A stretch of DNA of 64,000 nt from Hafnia psychrotolerans (lineage in GTDB: Bacteria; Pseudomonadota; Gammaproteobacteria; Enterobacterales; Enterobacteriaceae). The notes beneath the pieces are model-generated. The model was not told the origin of the DNA. It did not search any database and saw nothing but the letters and a program-made list of their open reading frames with translations. The DNA is taken from assembly GCF_014639435.1 (NCBI RefSeq), contig NZ_BMFZ01000002.1:310001-374000 (forward strand), read 5' to 3'. Shown piece after piece: positions 8,714-17,266 of this stretch; position 1 is the stretch's first letter; every line of letters begins with the position of its first letter. The position numbers were made by a program, and so were the translations under genes.

Positions 8714-9383
8714 TTTTTCTCTCCAGACGCTTACCCAGACGCGATAATGGATAAGACACAATGAAATACAACATGAGGACAACGGCATACACCAGCGTTG
8801 CCGAGTAGCCTTTATCAGACAGAATTTTGCTGGCGGAGGTGAGTTCCATTACCCCAATCTGCGAGGCAAGCGTCGTATCTTTGATGTACATAACGAAGAA
8901 ACTGAAGGTCGGTGCGATCACCACGGTCAGGGATTGCGGAATGATCACGTAGCGCAGTGTTTGCAGATATGAAAAGTTCAGCGTCACCGCGGCTTCCCAC
9001 TGATTATGATGGACGGATTCCAGTCCACTACGGATGATCTCCCCGAGATAGGCGGCAGCGATGATGCACACGCTGATCAGCGCCACAGTAAACGTGGAAA
9101 AACGCAGGCCGGAATACTGGCTAATAAAAAACACCAGAAATAACGTCACCAGGAAGGGAATTCGCCGAAAAATAAACAAGTAAACATGCACCACACTGCG
9201 CAGTGGCGACAGGATGGCCGCTTTCGTGCTCATGGTGACCGCCAGCACGAAGCCCGCGAGAAAACCGATCAGGCAGCCGAACGCTGACAGTGCCAGCGTG
9301 ATGCCTAACCCCTGCAATAACAACACCAGGTTGTAGTACGAGAACAGACCCGTAATTTCCGACCAGTCGAAGTAGCTCATCAA
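8691..9383 (-). CDS. Polar amino-acid ABC transporter, permease 2 (230 aa)
   Basis: An HisM/HisQ-type membrane subunit with about five transmembrane segments, starting with NLVLLLQGLGITLALSAFGC. The EAA loop reads EAAVTLNFSYLQTLRYVIIP, followed by PTFSFFVMYIKDTTLASQIG, so the canonical loop glycine is not where expected while the rest is typical. It overlaps permease 1 by the ATGA arrangement (9380-9383) and the ATPase by 23 nt. The two-permease layout predicts a heterodimeric channel, as in HisQM. Confidence 0.86.
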   Translation of the reverse strand: MMSYFDWSEITGLFSYYNLVLLLQGLGITLALSAFGCLIGFLAGFVLAVTMSTKAAILSPLRSVVHVYLFIFRRIPFLVTLFLVFFISQYSGLRFSTFTVALISVCIIAAAYLGEIIRSGLESVHHNQWEAAVTLNFSYLQTLRYVIIPQSLTVVIAPTFSFFVMYIKDTTLASQIGVMELTSASKILSDKGYSATLVYAVVLMLYFIVSYPLSRLGKRLERKIATARHH

Positions 9384-10063
9384 AATACCCCTGTCCTGAC
9401 CCGGAAGAGAAACCGCCCCATAATTGCCAGAGCAAAGGTGGCAAGAATAGTGATAGCGATATAGATAACGGCAGCCACAGAGAAGGATTCCACTGACAGA
9501 TAAGTTTGTGAGCTCAAGTTATAGGTACGACCGGTGAGTTCTTCGACGCCAAACATCGAGGCCATCGAGGTGCCCAACGTCATAACAATGAACTGGTTGG
9601 AGAGCGGTCGGAACATCACCTTGATCACATGGGGAAGGATAACGTAACGAATGATCTGGACACGGGAGAATCCCAGCACTTCCGCGGCTTCGATTTCCAT
9701 GCGACGGACTGAATCAAAACCCGCCCGCTGGATTTCACACAAGTAGGCGCCTGCGTTGAAGGTCGCGCCAATCAGGACTGCCGCGAAGGGTGACAGCAAA
9801 ATGCCGACTTCCGGCAAGGCAAAAAACAGAAAATAGATCTGTACCAGTTGGGGAGTATTGGTGGCAAAAACCACATACGCGTTAATAAATTTGCCTGCTA
9901 ATTGAGGCCCATAGCGCAGGACACTGGTACAGATCATCGCAATCACCATACCAAAGGCGAACGCCAGCACCGCCAGTTGCAGGCTGATCCAAGCTCCGCC
10001 CAGTAGGTAAGGCAACTGGTCAAGAATGGGGAAAAAATTCAGATTCATCAGAACAACGCTCAA
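9380..10063 (-). CDS. Polar amino-acid ABC transporter, permease 1 (227 aa)
   Basis: This is the partner membrane subunit, with first transmembrane segment LQLAVLAFAFGMVIAMICTS. Its EAA loop is IEAAEVLGFSRVQIIRYVILP, with E, A, A and G in the conserved positions. RPLSNQFIVMTLGTSMAS follows. It starts 51 nt after the binding-protein gene, and a strong GC-rich hairpin occupies that gap. It probably forms the channel together with the overlapping downstream permease. Confidence 0.86.
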   Translation of the reverse strand: MSVVLMNLNFFPILDQLPYLLGGAWISLQLAVLAFAFGMVIAMICTSVLRYGPQLAGKFINAYVVFATNTPQLVQIYFLFFALPEVGILLSPFAAVLIGATFNAGAYLCEIQRAGFDSVRRMEIEAAEVLGFSRVQIIRYVILPHVIKVMFRPLSNQFIVMTLGTSMASMFGVEELTGRTYNLSSQTYLSVESFSVAAVIYIAITILATFALAIMGRFLFRVRTGVF

Positions 10064-10071
10064 TCAGGCAA

Positions 10072-10094
10072 GGGCGCCCAGCCTTCGGGCGCCC
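10072..10094. other. Intercistronic GC-rich hairpin between binding protein and permease genes
   Basis: GGGCGCCC, a 7-nt loop, then GGGCGCCC again (each arm is also self-palindromic). It lies between the binding-protein stop (10114) and the permease start (10063). There is no U-tract on the minus-strand side. A role in 3'-end stabilisation or partial attenuation, giving more binding protein than permease, is more likely than full termination, as in other periplasmic-binding-protein operons. Confidence 0.5.
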
Positions 10095-10113
10095 GATTTA
10101 ACCAGAACGAAAC

Positions 10114-10932
10114 TCAGTATTTCGTCGGCGAGGCGGTGGGATCATGCAGCATGGCGTGACCAAACCATTTCTTCCAACTGCTGGCGATAAAGCCGGATTT
10201 ATGCAGCACCGCGATCTCGGTATTTAACTTCTCACGCAGGGCTGTGTTGCCTTTGCTGACAGCGATACAGTCGTAGTCCACTTCGATGGGGTCATCCACC
10301 ACATGCCACTTGGTGGGATATTTTTTGGTGTAATCCAGCATGAAATCGAGCACATCAATCAGCGCATCGGCGCGGCCCTGGGCAATGGTGCGCACCGCAT
10401 CCGGGTAGTTATCCAGGATTAACAGCTGGGCTTTGGGAATATTGTCCTGGATATATTTGATCGGCGTGGTGCCACGCACCTGAACCAGCTTGACGGACGG
10501 ATCATTCAGGTCCTGCCATTTTTTGTACGGCTTTTTGTCGGTGGTCAGAATCCCCAGCACTTCGGTGTTGACCGGATCGGTGAAATCCACCACCTTCATG
10601 CGGTCATCGTTACGGGTCATCCCGCCCATCACCGCATCAATTTTGTCAGACATGATAAACGGCACACGGTCATTCGACCCAACCGCCACCAGTTCCAGTT
10701 TCACGCCCATTGAATCGGCAATCTTCTTCGCCACTGTCGCATCAAAACCGGAGATCTGATTTTTATCGTCATACACCCCTAATGGCGGAAGATTCGGGTT
10801 AACACCGACGACCAGCGTTTTGGATTTCATGATCTCATCCAGCGATCTGGCGTTGGCCGTTGCGGTGCCGAACAGCGCACTGACGATACAACTCGTGATG
10901 ACCAGTTTTTTCAACATACTAATTTCACTCAT
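10114..10932 (-). CDS. Polar amino-acid ABC transporter, periplasmic binding protein (272 aa)
   Basis: A family 3 solute-binding protein. The signal peptide spans about residues 1-28 (MLKKLVITSCIVSALFG preceded by MSEIS, cleavage after ATANA). The mature domain starts SLDEIMKSKTLVVGVNPNLP and contains GFDATVAKKIADSMGVKL and MGGMTRNDDRMKVVDFTDP, the typical lobe signatures. AGGAG lies 8 nt before the ATG at 10932. An internal ATG five codons later is the alternative. It is the first gene of the transport operon and divergent from the dehydrogenase operon, with both promoters sharing a 160-bp gap and a GTATAC-type operator. Confidence 0.86.
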   Translation of the reverse strand: MSEISMLKKLVITSCIVSALFGTATANARSLDEIMKSKTLVVGVNPNLPPLGVYDDKNQISGFDATVAKKIADSMGVKLELVAVGSNDRVPFIMSDKIDAVMGGMTRNDDRMKVVDFTDPVNTEVLGILTTDKKPYKKWQDLNDPSVKLVQVRGTTPIKYIQDNIPKAQLLILDNYPDAVRTIAQGRADALIDVLDFMLDYTKKYPTKWHVVDDPIEVDYDCIAVSKGNTALREKLNTEIAVLHKSGFIASSWKKWFGHAMLHDPTASPTKY

Positions 10933-11011
10933 TATTTAACTCCTGATGTCGTCTGATTGCTTACCCTGATGTTGGCAAATGACCAACGATATAAACTTCG
11001 CATGCTTTACA

Positions 11012-11032
11012 TATACGATTAGTATACGATAC
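11012..11032. promoter_or_regulatory. Candidate operator (direct repeats with GTATAC core) in the divergent promoter region
   Basis: TATACGATTAGTATACGAT holds two copies of TATACGAT exactly 11 bp apart, and the second copy contains the palindrome GTATAC. A closely similar arrangement occurs just upstream of the GntR/FCD gene at 17267-17286. GTATAC-type cores are common for FCD-family GntR repressors. The location lies between the transporter operon and the dehydrogenase operon and suggests one repressor controls both. A separate GTTGG(N7)CCAAC inverted repeat lies at about 10973-10989. Confidence 0.55.
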
Positions 11033-11090
11033 TATGCATTCCATCTTGTCAAGCCTCAGTGAGTCATTTTCGACCAAAAAGAGAGACTTT

Positions 11091-11375
11091 ATGCCGCACA
11101 CTTCAGGGAAAAATGTCCGTTTCGTTTTCGACAATCAGCGCTATATGGCATTACCCGGCCAAAGCATTGCTGCTGCGCTTTTTTCCAATGGCGTCAAAAC
11201 GTTGCGCTTGAGTCCGCATCAACATCAGCCCCGTGGCATGTTTTGTCTGATGGGGTCGTGTCAGGAGTGTCTGGTCATCGTTGAGGGTAAGCGGGTATTA
11301 GCTTGCAAGACTGAGGCCAGTACTGATCTGATTGTTCACTCTGTTTCGGATAACGATCCTTATGAATCATTATGA
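11091..11375 (+). CDS. [2Fe-2S] ferredoxin-like subunit of a multi-subunit amino-acid dehydrogenase (HcnA/LhpF-like, 94 aa)
   Basis: A small plant-type ferredoxin-fold protein. The cluster cysteines are visible in FCLMGSCQECLVIVEGK then LAC, giving C-x4-C-x2-C-x11-C. Such proteins are the gamma or A subunits of HcnABC (glycine to cyanide), opine oxidases and the heteromeric D-hydroxyproline dehydrogenases. They pass electrons from the flavin subunits. I start at the ATG at 11091 (MPHTSGKNVRF) after AGAGA; an earlier ATG at 11034 lies next to the operator. Its end overlaps the next gene by 14 nt, consistent with a stoichiometric complex. Confidence 0.82.
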   Translation: MPHTSGKNVRFVFDNQRYMALPGQSIAAALFSNGVKTLRLSPHQHQPRGMFCLMGSCQECLVIVEGKRVLACKTEASTDLIVHSVSDNDPYESL

Positions 11376-12777
11376 TCTGATCGTCTTAGGTGCTGGCCCT
11401 GCGGGCGTTTCTGCCGCCATGATGGCTTCAGCGAAAGGGCTGTGTGTCGCGCTGTTCGACGAAAATACAGCGGCCGGTGGGCAGGTTTACCGCGCGCCGA
11501 TCCTGCCTGACGCAAAAATGGATGGCGCGGAATTCAGGGCCGGTGAAACCTTGCGTGATGCATTGGCGCGAAGCAATGTACGCCTCTTTTTAGGGCATAC
11601 CCTGTGGGCAGTAACCGGCGATTATCGTGTTGATGCCCTCGGACCGGGCGGTTCGATATCCTGCACCACAACACTGCTGCTGGTGGCAACAGGCACCACC
11701 GAACGTGTCGTGCCCTTCGAGGGATGGACGCTGCCGGGCGTGATCGGGCTGGCAGCCGCCACGATTTTACTCAAATCGCAGCGTACCTTGCCGGGTAAAA
11801 CCACGCTGGTGGCGGGATGTGGCCCGCTGCTGATGGCGGTGGCCGGGCAGACCCTCAAAGCGGGCGGCGACGTGAAGGCGATTGTGGATATTGCCTCGCG
11901 CGGTGAATGGCTCGGCACAGCTTCTGCGCTGCTGACCCGACCGGCCATTTTCAAACAAAGCCTGAGTTATGGCTTACCGATCCTGCGCGCCCGAACCCCG
12001 CTCTATTCACGCCATACGCTGGTGAAAGTGAGTGCGCACGGTGATCAACTTCTGGCTGAACTCGCCCCTTGCGATGCCTCGGCACGCCCTATCTCTGGTC
12101 AAACTAAAAAGATTCTGGTGGATTGTGTTGCCGTGGGTCATGGCCTGACGCCGTCGACCGACATTACGCGTTTGCTGCATGCTAAACATCATTATTGCCG
12201 CGAAGCCGGTGGCTGGATTGCCCAAACGGATGCAAACGGGCAGACCAGCCGTGAACGGTTGTTTGTCGCCGGTGACGCTGCGGGTATCCGCGGTGCCGCC
12301 GCTGCGATTGAACAGGGTAAACAGGTCGGTCTGGCCTGTGTTGGCATCATTCTTGGTCATGCCGGACCAGAGCCGGCAGCAGAAAACTTCAGCCAAGCCT
12401 GGCAGCACGCAGCCCGCTTTGGTCAGAGAATGGCCGCAATGATGGCGCTGCGTGAAGGGCATGTTGAGAGTATCCCACCAGCCACTGTGGTGTGCCGCTG
12501 TGAAGACGTGACGCGCGCCGAGATTGAACAAGCCTGCGAGGCCGGTGCACATGATGTTAACCAACTGAAAGCCTGGACACGCTGCGGTATGGGCCCTTGT
12601 CAGGGACGTACCTGTGGGGATATCGCCGCCGAACTGCTGGCGGCTAAACAGGGCGTGTCGCGTGAATCTGTGGGGATCTTCTCTCCCCGCACCCCGCTGC
12701 GTCCACTCACTATCAGCGAGATGACCGGTGACTATGACTATTCGGACATCCCTATTCCTAAGGCGGCCCCACTATGA
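11362..12777 (+). CDS. FAD/NAD(P)-binding oxidoreductase subunit with BFD-like FeS domain (HcnB/LhpE-like, 471 aa)
   Basis: The N-terminal Rossmann motif is LIVLGAGPAGVSAAM (residues 5-19). A second nucleotide-binding region lies in the middle (LVAGCGPLLMAVAGQ). Near the C-terminus a BFD-like [2Fe-2S] module is visible: CRCEDVTRAEI then RCGMGPCQGRTCG, with cysteines in the pattern CxC...CxxxxC. This is the alpha or B subunit of HcnABC, OoxAB or LhpBEF-type dehydrogenases, found with a ferredoxin subunit and a DAO subunit, exactly as here. The ATG at 11362 overlaps the previous gene. The oxidised substrate is probably an imino or amino acid; glycine, opine and D-hydroxyproline are alternatives. 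Confidence 0.85.
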   Translation: MNHYDLIVLGAGPAGVSAAMMASAKGLCVALFDENTAAGGQVYRAPILPDAKMDGAEFRAGETLRDALARSNVRLFLGHTLWAVTGDYRVDALGPGGSISCTTTLLLVATGTTERVVPFEGWTLPGVIGLAAATILLKSQRTLPGKTTLVAGCGPLLMAVAGQTLKAGGDVKAIVDIASRGEWLGTASALLTRPAIFKQSLSYGLPILRARTPLYSRHTLVKVSAHGDQLLAELAPCDASARPISGQTKKILVDCVAVGHGLTPSTDITRLLHAKHHYCREAGGWIAQTDANGQTSRERLFVAGDAAGIRGAAAAIEQGKQVGLACVGIILGHAGPEPAAENFSQAWQHAARFGQRMAAMMALREGHVESIPPATVVCRCEDVTRAEIEQACEAGAHDVNQLKAWTRCGMGPCQGRTCGDIAAELLAAKQGVSRESVGIFSPRTPLRPLTISEMTGDYDYSDIPIPKAAPL

Positions 12778-13919
12778 CTTCACCCCGCTTTGATGTGTGC
12801 ATCGTCGGTGGCGGCGTGATGGGCTGCTCCACGGCGCTGTTTCTGGCGAAAGCCGGGATGCGTGTGGCGGTGGTGGAACGCGATGCCTTGTGCAGAAGCG
12901 CATCCGGCGTCAACGCCGGGACGTTAACACTGCATATGACCCGCGCGGCGCTGGTGCCCTACGCCATAAAAGCCTGGGAGATGTGGATGCGGCCGGAAAC
13001 CTGGCTGGGCCAGAGCGTGCTGGCGACCCATGCGCCCGGTTTGTCCCTCGCCTTCACTGATGCCGAAGTCGTCATGCTGGAGGAGCGCGCCGCGGCCCGC
13101 CGTGAGTATGGAGCGGATATTTCAGTGATTTCGTCGCAAGCGGCGATGAATATCGATCCGGGTATTAATGGATCAATCAAGGCTGCCGCCTTTTGTGAAA
13201 TCGACGGCTTCGCCAGTGCCTATCTGACAGGTCGTGCATTCCATGCGGCGCTACGTGATGCCGGTGTGACCCTCATTGAACAGTTCTCTGTGGGGCATAT
13301 TGAACGACAAAACGCCGGTTATCGCGTATCAACCGAGGATCGTCTGCAATCTGTTGAAGCCTCTCGCCTCGTGCTGGCCGGTGGCGTGTGGCTGGAGCCG
13401 CTGCTGGCGATGGTCGGCCTGACCATTCCGGTTAAAACGCTGATCAACCAACTGATTGTGACCGAAAGAATGCCGCCAGTGATGCGATCCGTCCTGAGCA
13501 TCGCCAATGGTTTGTTATCCATGAAGCAGTTTGCCAATGGCACCGTGGTGATTGGCGGTGGCTGGCAGGGTATCGGCTCGCGTGAGCTGGGCGGTCGGGA
13601 GACCATCCCCGAGAACCTGATCGGCAACCTGCGGCTGGGACAACATGCCGTCCCGGCGCTGGCCTCCGCGCGCGTCGCCCGCATCTGGCTCGGGCTTGAG
13701 TCCGAAACCGCTGATGCGATGCCGATGATTGGGCCGGTTGCACAACACCCAGATCTTTACGTGATCGGCTGCGTCCACTCCGGTTATACCAGCGGGCCTT
13801 ATATGGGCAAGTTGTTAGCGCAGCAGATTTTAGGCCAGCAGCCAGAGATGCCGCTTTTCGATCCCTCACGACTGCTGCCCACTGATGACAACACCGTCGC
13901 ATTCTTATCCAGAGGCTAA
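12774..13919 (+). CDS. FAD-dependent amino-acid dehydrogenase, DAO family (HcnC/LhpB-like, 381 aa)
   Basis: This is the catalytic flavin subunit. The dinucleotide-binding motif is VCIVGGGVMGCSTALFLAKA (residues 8-27), and the DAO-fold C-terminal signature GCVHSGYTSGPYMGKLLA contacts the flavin. The length fits the beta subunit of heterotrimeric imino/amino-acid dehydrogenases. It overlaps the alpha subunit gene by four bases (ATGA). It resembles glycine oxidase/ThiO and D-hydroxyproline dehydrogenase equally well by eye. Context (a DapA-like lyase next, an amino-acid ABC transporter divergent) favours oxidation of a cyclic imino acid or D-amino acid. Confidence 0.82.
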   Translation: MTSPRFDVCIVGGGVMGCSTALFLAKAGMRVAVVERDALCRSASGVNAGTLTLHMTRAALVPYAIKAWEMWMRPETWLGQSVLATHAPGLSLAFTDAEVVMLEERAAARREYGADISVISSQAAMNIDPGINGSIKAAAFCEIDGFASAYLTGRAFHAALRDAGVTLIEQFSVGHIERQNAGYRVSTEDRLQSVEASRLVLAGGVWLEPLLAMVGLTIPVKTLINQLIVTERMPPVMRSVLSIANGLLSMKQFANGTVVIGGGWQGIGSRELGGRETIPENLIGNLRLGQHAVPALASARVARIWLGLESETADAMPMIGPVAQHPDLYVIGCVHSGYTSGPYMGKLLAQQILGQQPEMPLFDPSRLLPTDDNTVAFLSRG

Positions 13920-13926
13920 TAATAAA

Positions 13927-14868
13927 ATGAAAGAGTTACACCATTACCAGGGTGTCTATGCGGCGACGGTCTGTCCGATGGACGAAAGTGGCAGAGACAT
14001 TGATGAAGCCAGCCTGATTGCGCATTTGCGTCGGGTTTCGCAGGTGGCCGGGATTCGCGGCCTGTTAATCAACGGGCATGCCGGTGAAAACTTCGCACTC
14101 TCGCGTGAGGAGAAACGTCGGGTGGTGACCCTGGCACGCCAGGTCTGTTCCCCGGATACCCTGCTGGTGGCGGGTCTCAATGCGGAAGACAGTTACGATG
14201 TCCAGGCGCAGGCAGACGATGCGAAAGCCGCCGGTGCCGATGCCATTCTGCTGTTCCCGCCCTACTCCTGGACACTCTCCACCGATGATAAAACGGTGCT
14301 CAACCATCACCGTATCGCCAACGAAAACGCCGCGTTACCGTTGATGCTCTACCAGTCAGGCGTGAGCAGCGGCGGCATGGCATATCCCCCCGCCCTTCTC
14401 CAGCAGTTGGTCTGCTTACCCCATGTCGTTGCGGTGAAAGAAGGCAGTTGGGAAACCGCCACCTATGAGGCGAACCTGCGGCTGGTACATGAAGTTGCGC
14501 CCCATGTGGCGGTGATGGCCTCGGGTGATGAGCACCTGATGACCTGTTTTGCGCTGGGCACCGATGGCAGCCTGGTGAGCCTGGCGGCAGTGGTACCGGA
14601 GCTGGTGGTGGCGCTGTACAACGCAATGCAGGCGCAGAACCTCGCAGAAGCGCAACGTCTGCATCAATTTGTCTATCCGCTGGCCAAAGCGATCTATGGC
14701 ACCTGGCCGGGCACCCATGCCAATGCGCGGTTAAAAGCCTGCCTGCATCTTGCCGGACATCTTCCTCATGCCATGCCGCGCCCACCGGTGCCTGCCGTCG
14801 ATGACGCGCAGCGTCAGCGGTTAGCGACAGCGCTGACCTTTGCACAATCTTTTACTGCCATCCCCTAA
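13927..14868 (+). CDS. DapA/NAL-family lyase or deaminase (313 aa)
   Basis: A TIM-barrel Schiff-base enzyme of the dihydrodipicolinate synthase family. The catalytic lysine is K171 in HVVAVKEGSWET, and the paired tyrosine is Y142 in LMLYQSGVSSGG. The substrate-carboxylate loop, usually GTTGE in DapA, reads GHAGE (residues 51-54 region), so this is not a housekeeping DapA. Family members include the 1-pyrroline-4-hydroxy-2-carboxylate deaminase of hydroxyproline breakdown and sugar-acid dehydratases. The start at 13927 avoids overlap with the upstream gene and follows AGAGG. It probably acts on the product of the FAD dehydrogenase. Confidence 0.8.
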   Translation: MKELHHYQGVYAATVCPMDESGRDIDEASLIAHLRRVSQVAGIRGLLINGHAGENFALSREEKRRVVTLARQVCSPDTLLVAGLNAEDSYDVQAQADDAKAAGADAILLFPPYSWTLSTDDKTVLNHHRIANENAALPLMLYQSGVSSGGMAYPPALLQQLVCLPHVVAVKEGSWETATYEANLRLVHEVAPHVAVMASGDEHLMTCFALGTDGSLVSLAAVVPELVVALYNAMQAQNLAEAQRLHQFVYPLAKAIYGTWPGTHANARLKACLHLAGHLPHAMPRPPVPAVDDAQRQRLATALTFAQSFTAIP

Positions 14869-14886
14869 GTACAAGCGGAGACCAAC

Positions 14887-16311
14887 ATGACCAATACCCT
14901 GATTCGCGGTGGGCGCATTATCACTGCTGTGGACGATTATCACGCCGACATCCTCATCGAGAATGAGAAGATCGTCAGTATCGGACTTAACCTGCAACCT
15001 GGCGCAAACTGCCAGGTGATTGAAGCCAACGGCATGCTACTGTTCCCCGGTGGCGTTGACTGCCATACCCATATGGAAAATACCTTTGGTCCCTCAGTGA
15101 CCGCGGATAACTTTCAATCGGGCACCCGCTCGGCGGCCTTTGGCGGCACCACTACCATTATCGACTTTGCGTTGCAAAATCATGGCACCAGCCCGTTGCA
15201 GGCCATCGAGCGGGCGCAGTCAAAAGCGGATAACGTCGCCAGCATTGATTATGGCTTTCACGTCATTATCACCGAGGTGGATAAACAGGTTCTGGAGGAT
15301 ATGCGCTACGCCATCCGTCATGAAGGGGTCTCCAGCTTCAAGATGTTTATGGCTTATCCTGGTACGGTAATGTCAGATGATGCAGCCATTTTCCAGGCGA
15401 TGCGCATGGTGGGCCAACATGGCGGTATGGTGGCACTGCATGCGGAAAATGGCACCATCGTCGAATTGTTGATTCAGGAAGCACTGGCGCAGGGACACAC
15501 CTCTCCACGCCATCACGCCCTGACGCGTCCGGCCCTGCTGGAAGGTGAAGCAACCCATCGCGGTATCAAGTTGGCTGAACTGGCAGAAGCGCCGGTCTAC
15601 TTTGTCCATCTCTCGGCAAAAGAAGCCCTGAAGCATGTGGTGGAAGCGCGCGACCTCGGCATTCCGGTCTTCGCCGAAACCTGCCCGCATTATCTGTTCT
15701 TTGATGAATCTTCTTACGCTGACAGCGACGAATCTGACAGCTTTGATGGTGCACGTTTTGTGATGAGCCCGCCGCTACGCTCTAAAGAGGCGCAAAACGC
15801 CCTTTGGACGGCACTGAAAACCGATGACCTGCAACTGATTTCCACTGACCACTGCCCGTACTGCATGAAAGAAGGTCATTTAGGCAAAATGAATCAGAAG
15901 CCGCTGGGCGCTAATGATTTTTCCAAAATCCCGAACGGCGTACCCGGTGTGGAGACGCGCATGACCGTGGTTTATGATGGTGGCGTGCGCAGTGGCCGCA
16001 TCTCGTTAAATCGCTTCGTCGAGCTCATGTCCACCGCCCCGGCGAAACTGTTCGGCCTGTTCCCGAAAAAAGGCACTATTGCGGTGGGCAGCGATGCCGA
16101 TATCGTCATTTTTGATCCCAATGAAAAACACACCATCAGTGCCGCGACGCAACATAGCGACGTTGATTTCACGCTTTTCGAAGGACATCAGGTTCAGGGC
16201 AAAGTGAAGAAAGTGCTGTTACGCGGCAAACTCCTGGTCAGCGATGATCAATGGGTGGGTAAAGCCGGTCAGGGACGCTTTATTTCACGCGGTGAAGTGG
16301 GTAAGTGGTAG
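14887..16311 (+). CDS. Dihydropyrimidinase / hydantoinase (474 aa)
   Basis: A cyclic amidase that opens dihydropyrimidine or 5-substituted hydantoin rings to N-carbamoyl amino acids. Metal ligands are in VDCHTHME (H60, H62); the carboxylated lysine is K152 in SSFKMFMAYPG. Further ligands are in ALHAENG, VYFVHLSAKEA and STDHCPYC. Length and motif order are those of HydA-type dihydropyrimidinases. GGAG lies 6 nt before the ATG. It is cotranscribed with a FeS/FAD dehydrogenase, a DapA-like lyase and FmdB, but no N-carbamoylase or beta-ureidopropionase gene is present, so a standard pyrimidine-reduction role is doubtful. Confidence 0.88.
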   Translation: MTNTLIRGGRIITAVDDYHADILIENEKIVSIGLNLQPGANCQVIEANGMLLFPGGVDCHTHMENTFGPSVTADNFQSGTRSAAFGGTTTIIDFALQNHGTSPLQAIERAQSKADNVASIDYGFHVIITEVDKQVLEDMRYAIRHEGVSSFKMFMAYPGTVMSDDAAIFQAMRMVGQHGGMVALHAENGTIVELLIQEALAQGHTSPRHHALTRPALLEGEATHRGIKLAELAEAPVYFVHLSAKEALKHVVEARDLGIPVFAETCPHYLFFDESSYADSDESDSFDGARFVMSPPLRSKEAQNALWTALKTDDLQLISTDHCPYCMKEGHLGKMNQKPLGANDFSKIPNGVPGVETRMTVVYDGGVRSGRISLNRFVELMSTAPAKLFGLFPKKGTIAVGSDADIVIFDPNEKHTISAATQHSDVDFTLFEGHQVQGKVKKVLLRGKLLVSDDQWVGKAGQGRFISRGEVGKW

Positions 16312-16320
16312 GAGAATGTA

Positions 16321-16539
16321 ATGCCTTACTATGACTATCTCTGTTCAGACTGCGGCGCATTTGAATTGCGCCGTTCTGTGGCAGCGCGTGATGAACCCGC
16401 GCTCTGCCCGATTTGCCAGAAAAACGCCGGGCGGAAAGTCAGCTTTCAACCGGTGTTGCTACGCAGCAAACCGGTCGCCGAGGTGCGCAACCCGTTACAT
16501 GTTGAGGGATGTCCCTGCTGTCCTGCCGCGTTCAAGTAA
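16321..16539 (+). CDS. FmdB-family zinc-ribbon protein (72 aa)
   Basis: A small protein with MPYYDYLCSDCGAFELRR and then CPICQKN, i.e. the CxxC...CxxC zinc ribbon of the FmdB/CxxC_CxxC_SSSS family. A second cysteine cluster, GCPCCP, sits near the end. FmdB proteins are found in amidase and formamidase operons, where they are thought to regulate or assist the enzyme. AGGAG lies 6 nt before the ATG, and the gene follows the dihydropyrimidinase stop by 9 nt. It is the last gene of the operon, before a strong hairpin. Confidence 0.8.
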   Translation: MPYYDYLCSDCGAFELRRSVAARDEPALCPICQKNAGRKVSFQPVLLRSKPVAEVRNPLHVEGCPCCPAAFK

Positions 16540-16548
16540 TCTGCTGTT

Positions 16549-16577
16549 CAAAGGTATGCGACTGAGGCATACCTTTG
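16549..16577. terminator. Bidirectional hairpin terminator
   Basis: CAAAGGTATGC, loop GACTGAG, GCATACCTTTG: a perfect 11-bp stem between the convergent FmdB and GntR genes. Confidence 0.7.
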
Positions 16578-16583
16578 CTGTGA

Positions 16584-17234
16584 TTAATTGCCTTCCGTGA
16601 TTCTCTTCAGCACGAAGGCTGACAGGTTTCTGATATGCGTTCTTACCGCCTGGCTGGCCGCCGCGGCATCTCCGCTTTTCCACGCATTGAGAATCGCCAG
16701 ATGTTCTTCACGATCTTCTTCAATACGGTTGAACGGCGTGATCAATTCGAACATCCGGCTCTGAGTCCGGGCCTGTTCAATCATTCGGGCCAGCACCGCA
16801 TTACCTGAACGTTGAGCGAACAGCCTGTGCACGGTATCGTCAACATCCCAGTAAGCTTGTTCAGGTTGACCTGCCGCGAGGGACTCAACCTGGTCGGTGA
16901 GCTGATCGATGATCTCAGGTTCAATCTTGTTGATGGACAGCCCAATGGCTTCGGTTTCCAGCAGCTCGCGCACTTTCATAATCTGAAAATATTCCTGCGC
17001 GCTGATAAAGCGAACGGAATAGGAACGGGCGCTTGACCGGACCAGCAATCCCTCACCCTCGAGTCGCAGCAACGCTTCACGCAACGGTGTACGGGAAATA
17101 TTCAGTTCTTCAACCAGTCGACCTTCAACTACGGCTCCGCCGCTACGAAGGGTTTTTTCCAGGATCATACGGCGCAGGGTCTGGTAGGCCAGTTCACCTA
17201 GTTTTTCTGCACCAGCTTGTTTATCTGAGGTCAC
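16584..17234 (-). CDS. GntR family regulator, FCD subfamily (216 aa)
   Basis: The N-terminal winged helix (about residues 12-70) includes AYQTLRRMILEKTLRSGG, then VEELNISRTPLREALLRLEG, the GntR recognition helix. An FCD all-helical ligand domain follows, with DVDDTVHRLFAQRSGN, MIEQARTQSRM and EEHLAILNAWKSGDA AAA, which supply the usual metal and ligand Asp and His residues. I start at GTG 17234; no ATG is well placed, and longer versions would extend through the putative operator and promoter. Direct repeats with a GTATAC core lie 33 nt upstream and again at 11012-11032, so it probably represses itself and the transporter and dehydrogenase operons. Confidence 0.82.
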   Translation of the reverse strand: MTSDKQAGAEKLGELAYQTLRRMILEKTLRSGGAVVEGRLVEELNISRTPLREALLRLEGEGLLVRSSARSYSVRFISAQEYFQIMKVRELLETEAIGLSINKIEPEIIDQLTDQVESLAAGQPEQAYWDVDDTVHRLFAQRSGNAVLARMIEQARTQSRMFELITPFNRIEEDREEHLAILNAWKSGDAAAASQAVRTHIRNLSAFVLKRITEGN

Positions 17235-17266
17235 GAGGTACTCACTATTAAGACATTTACCGGAAA

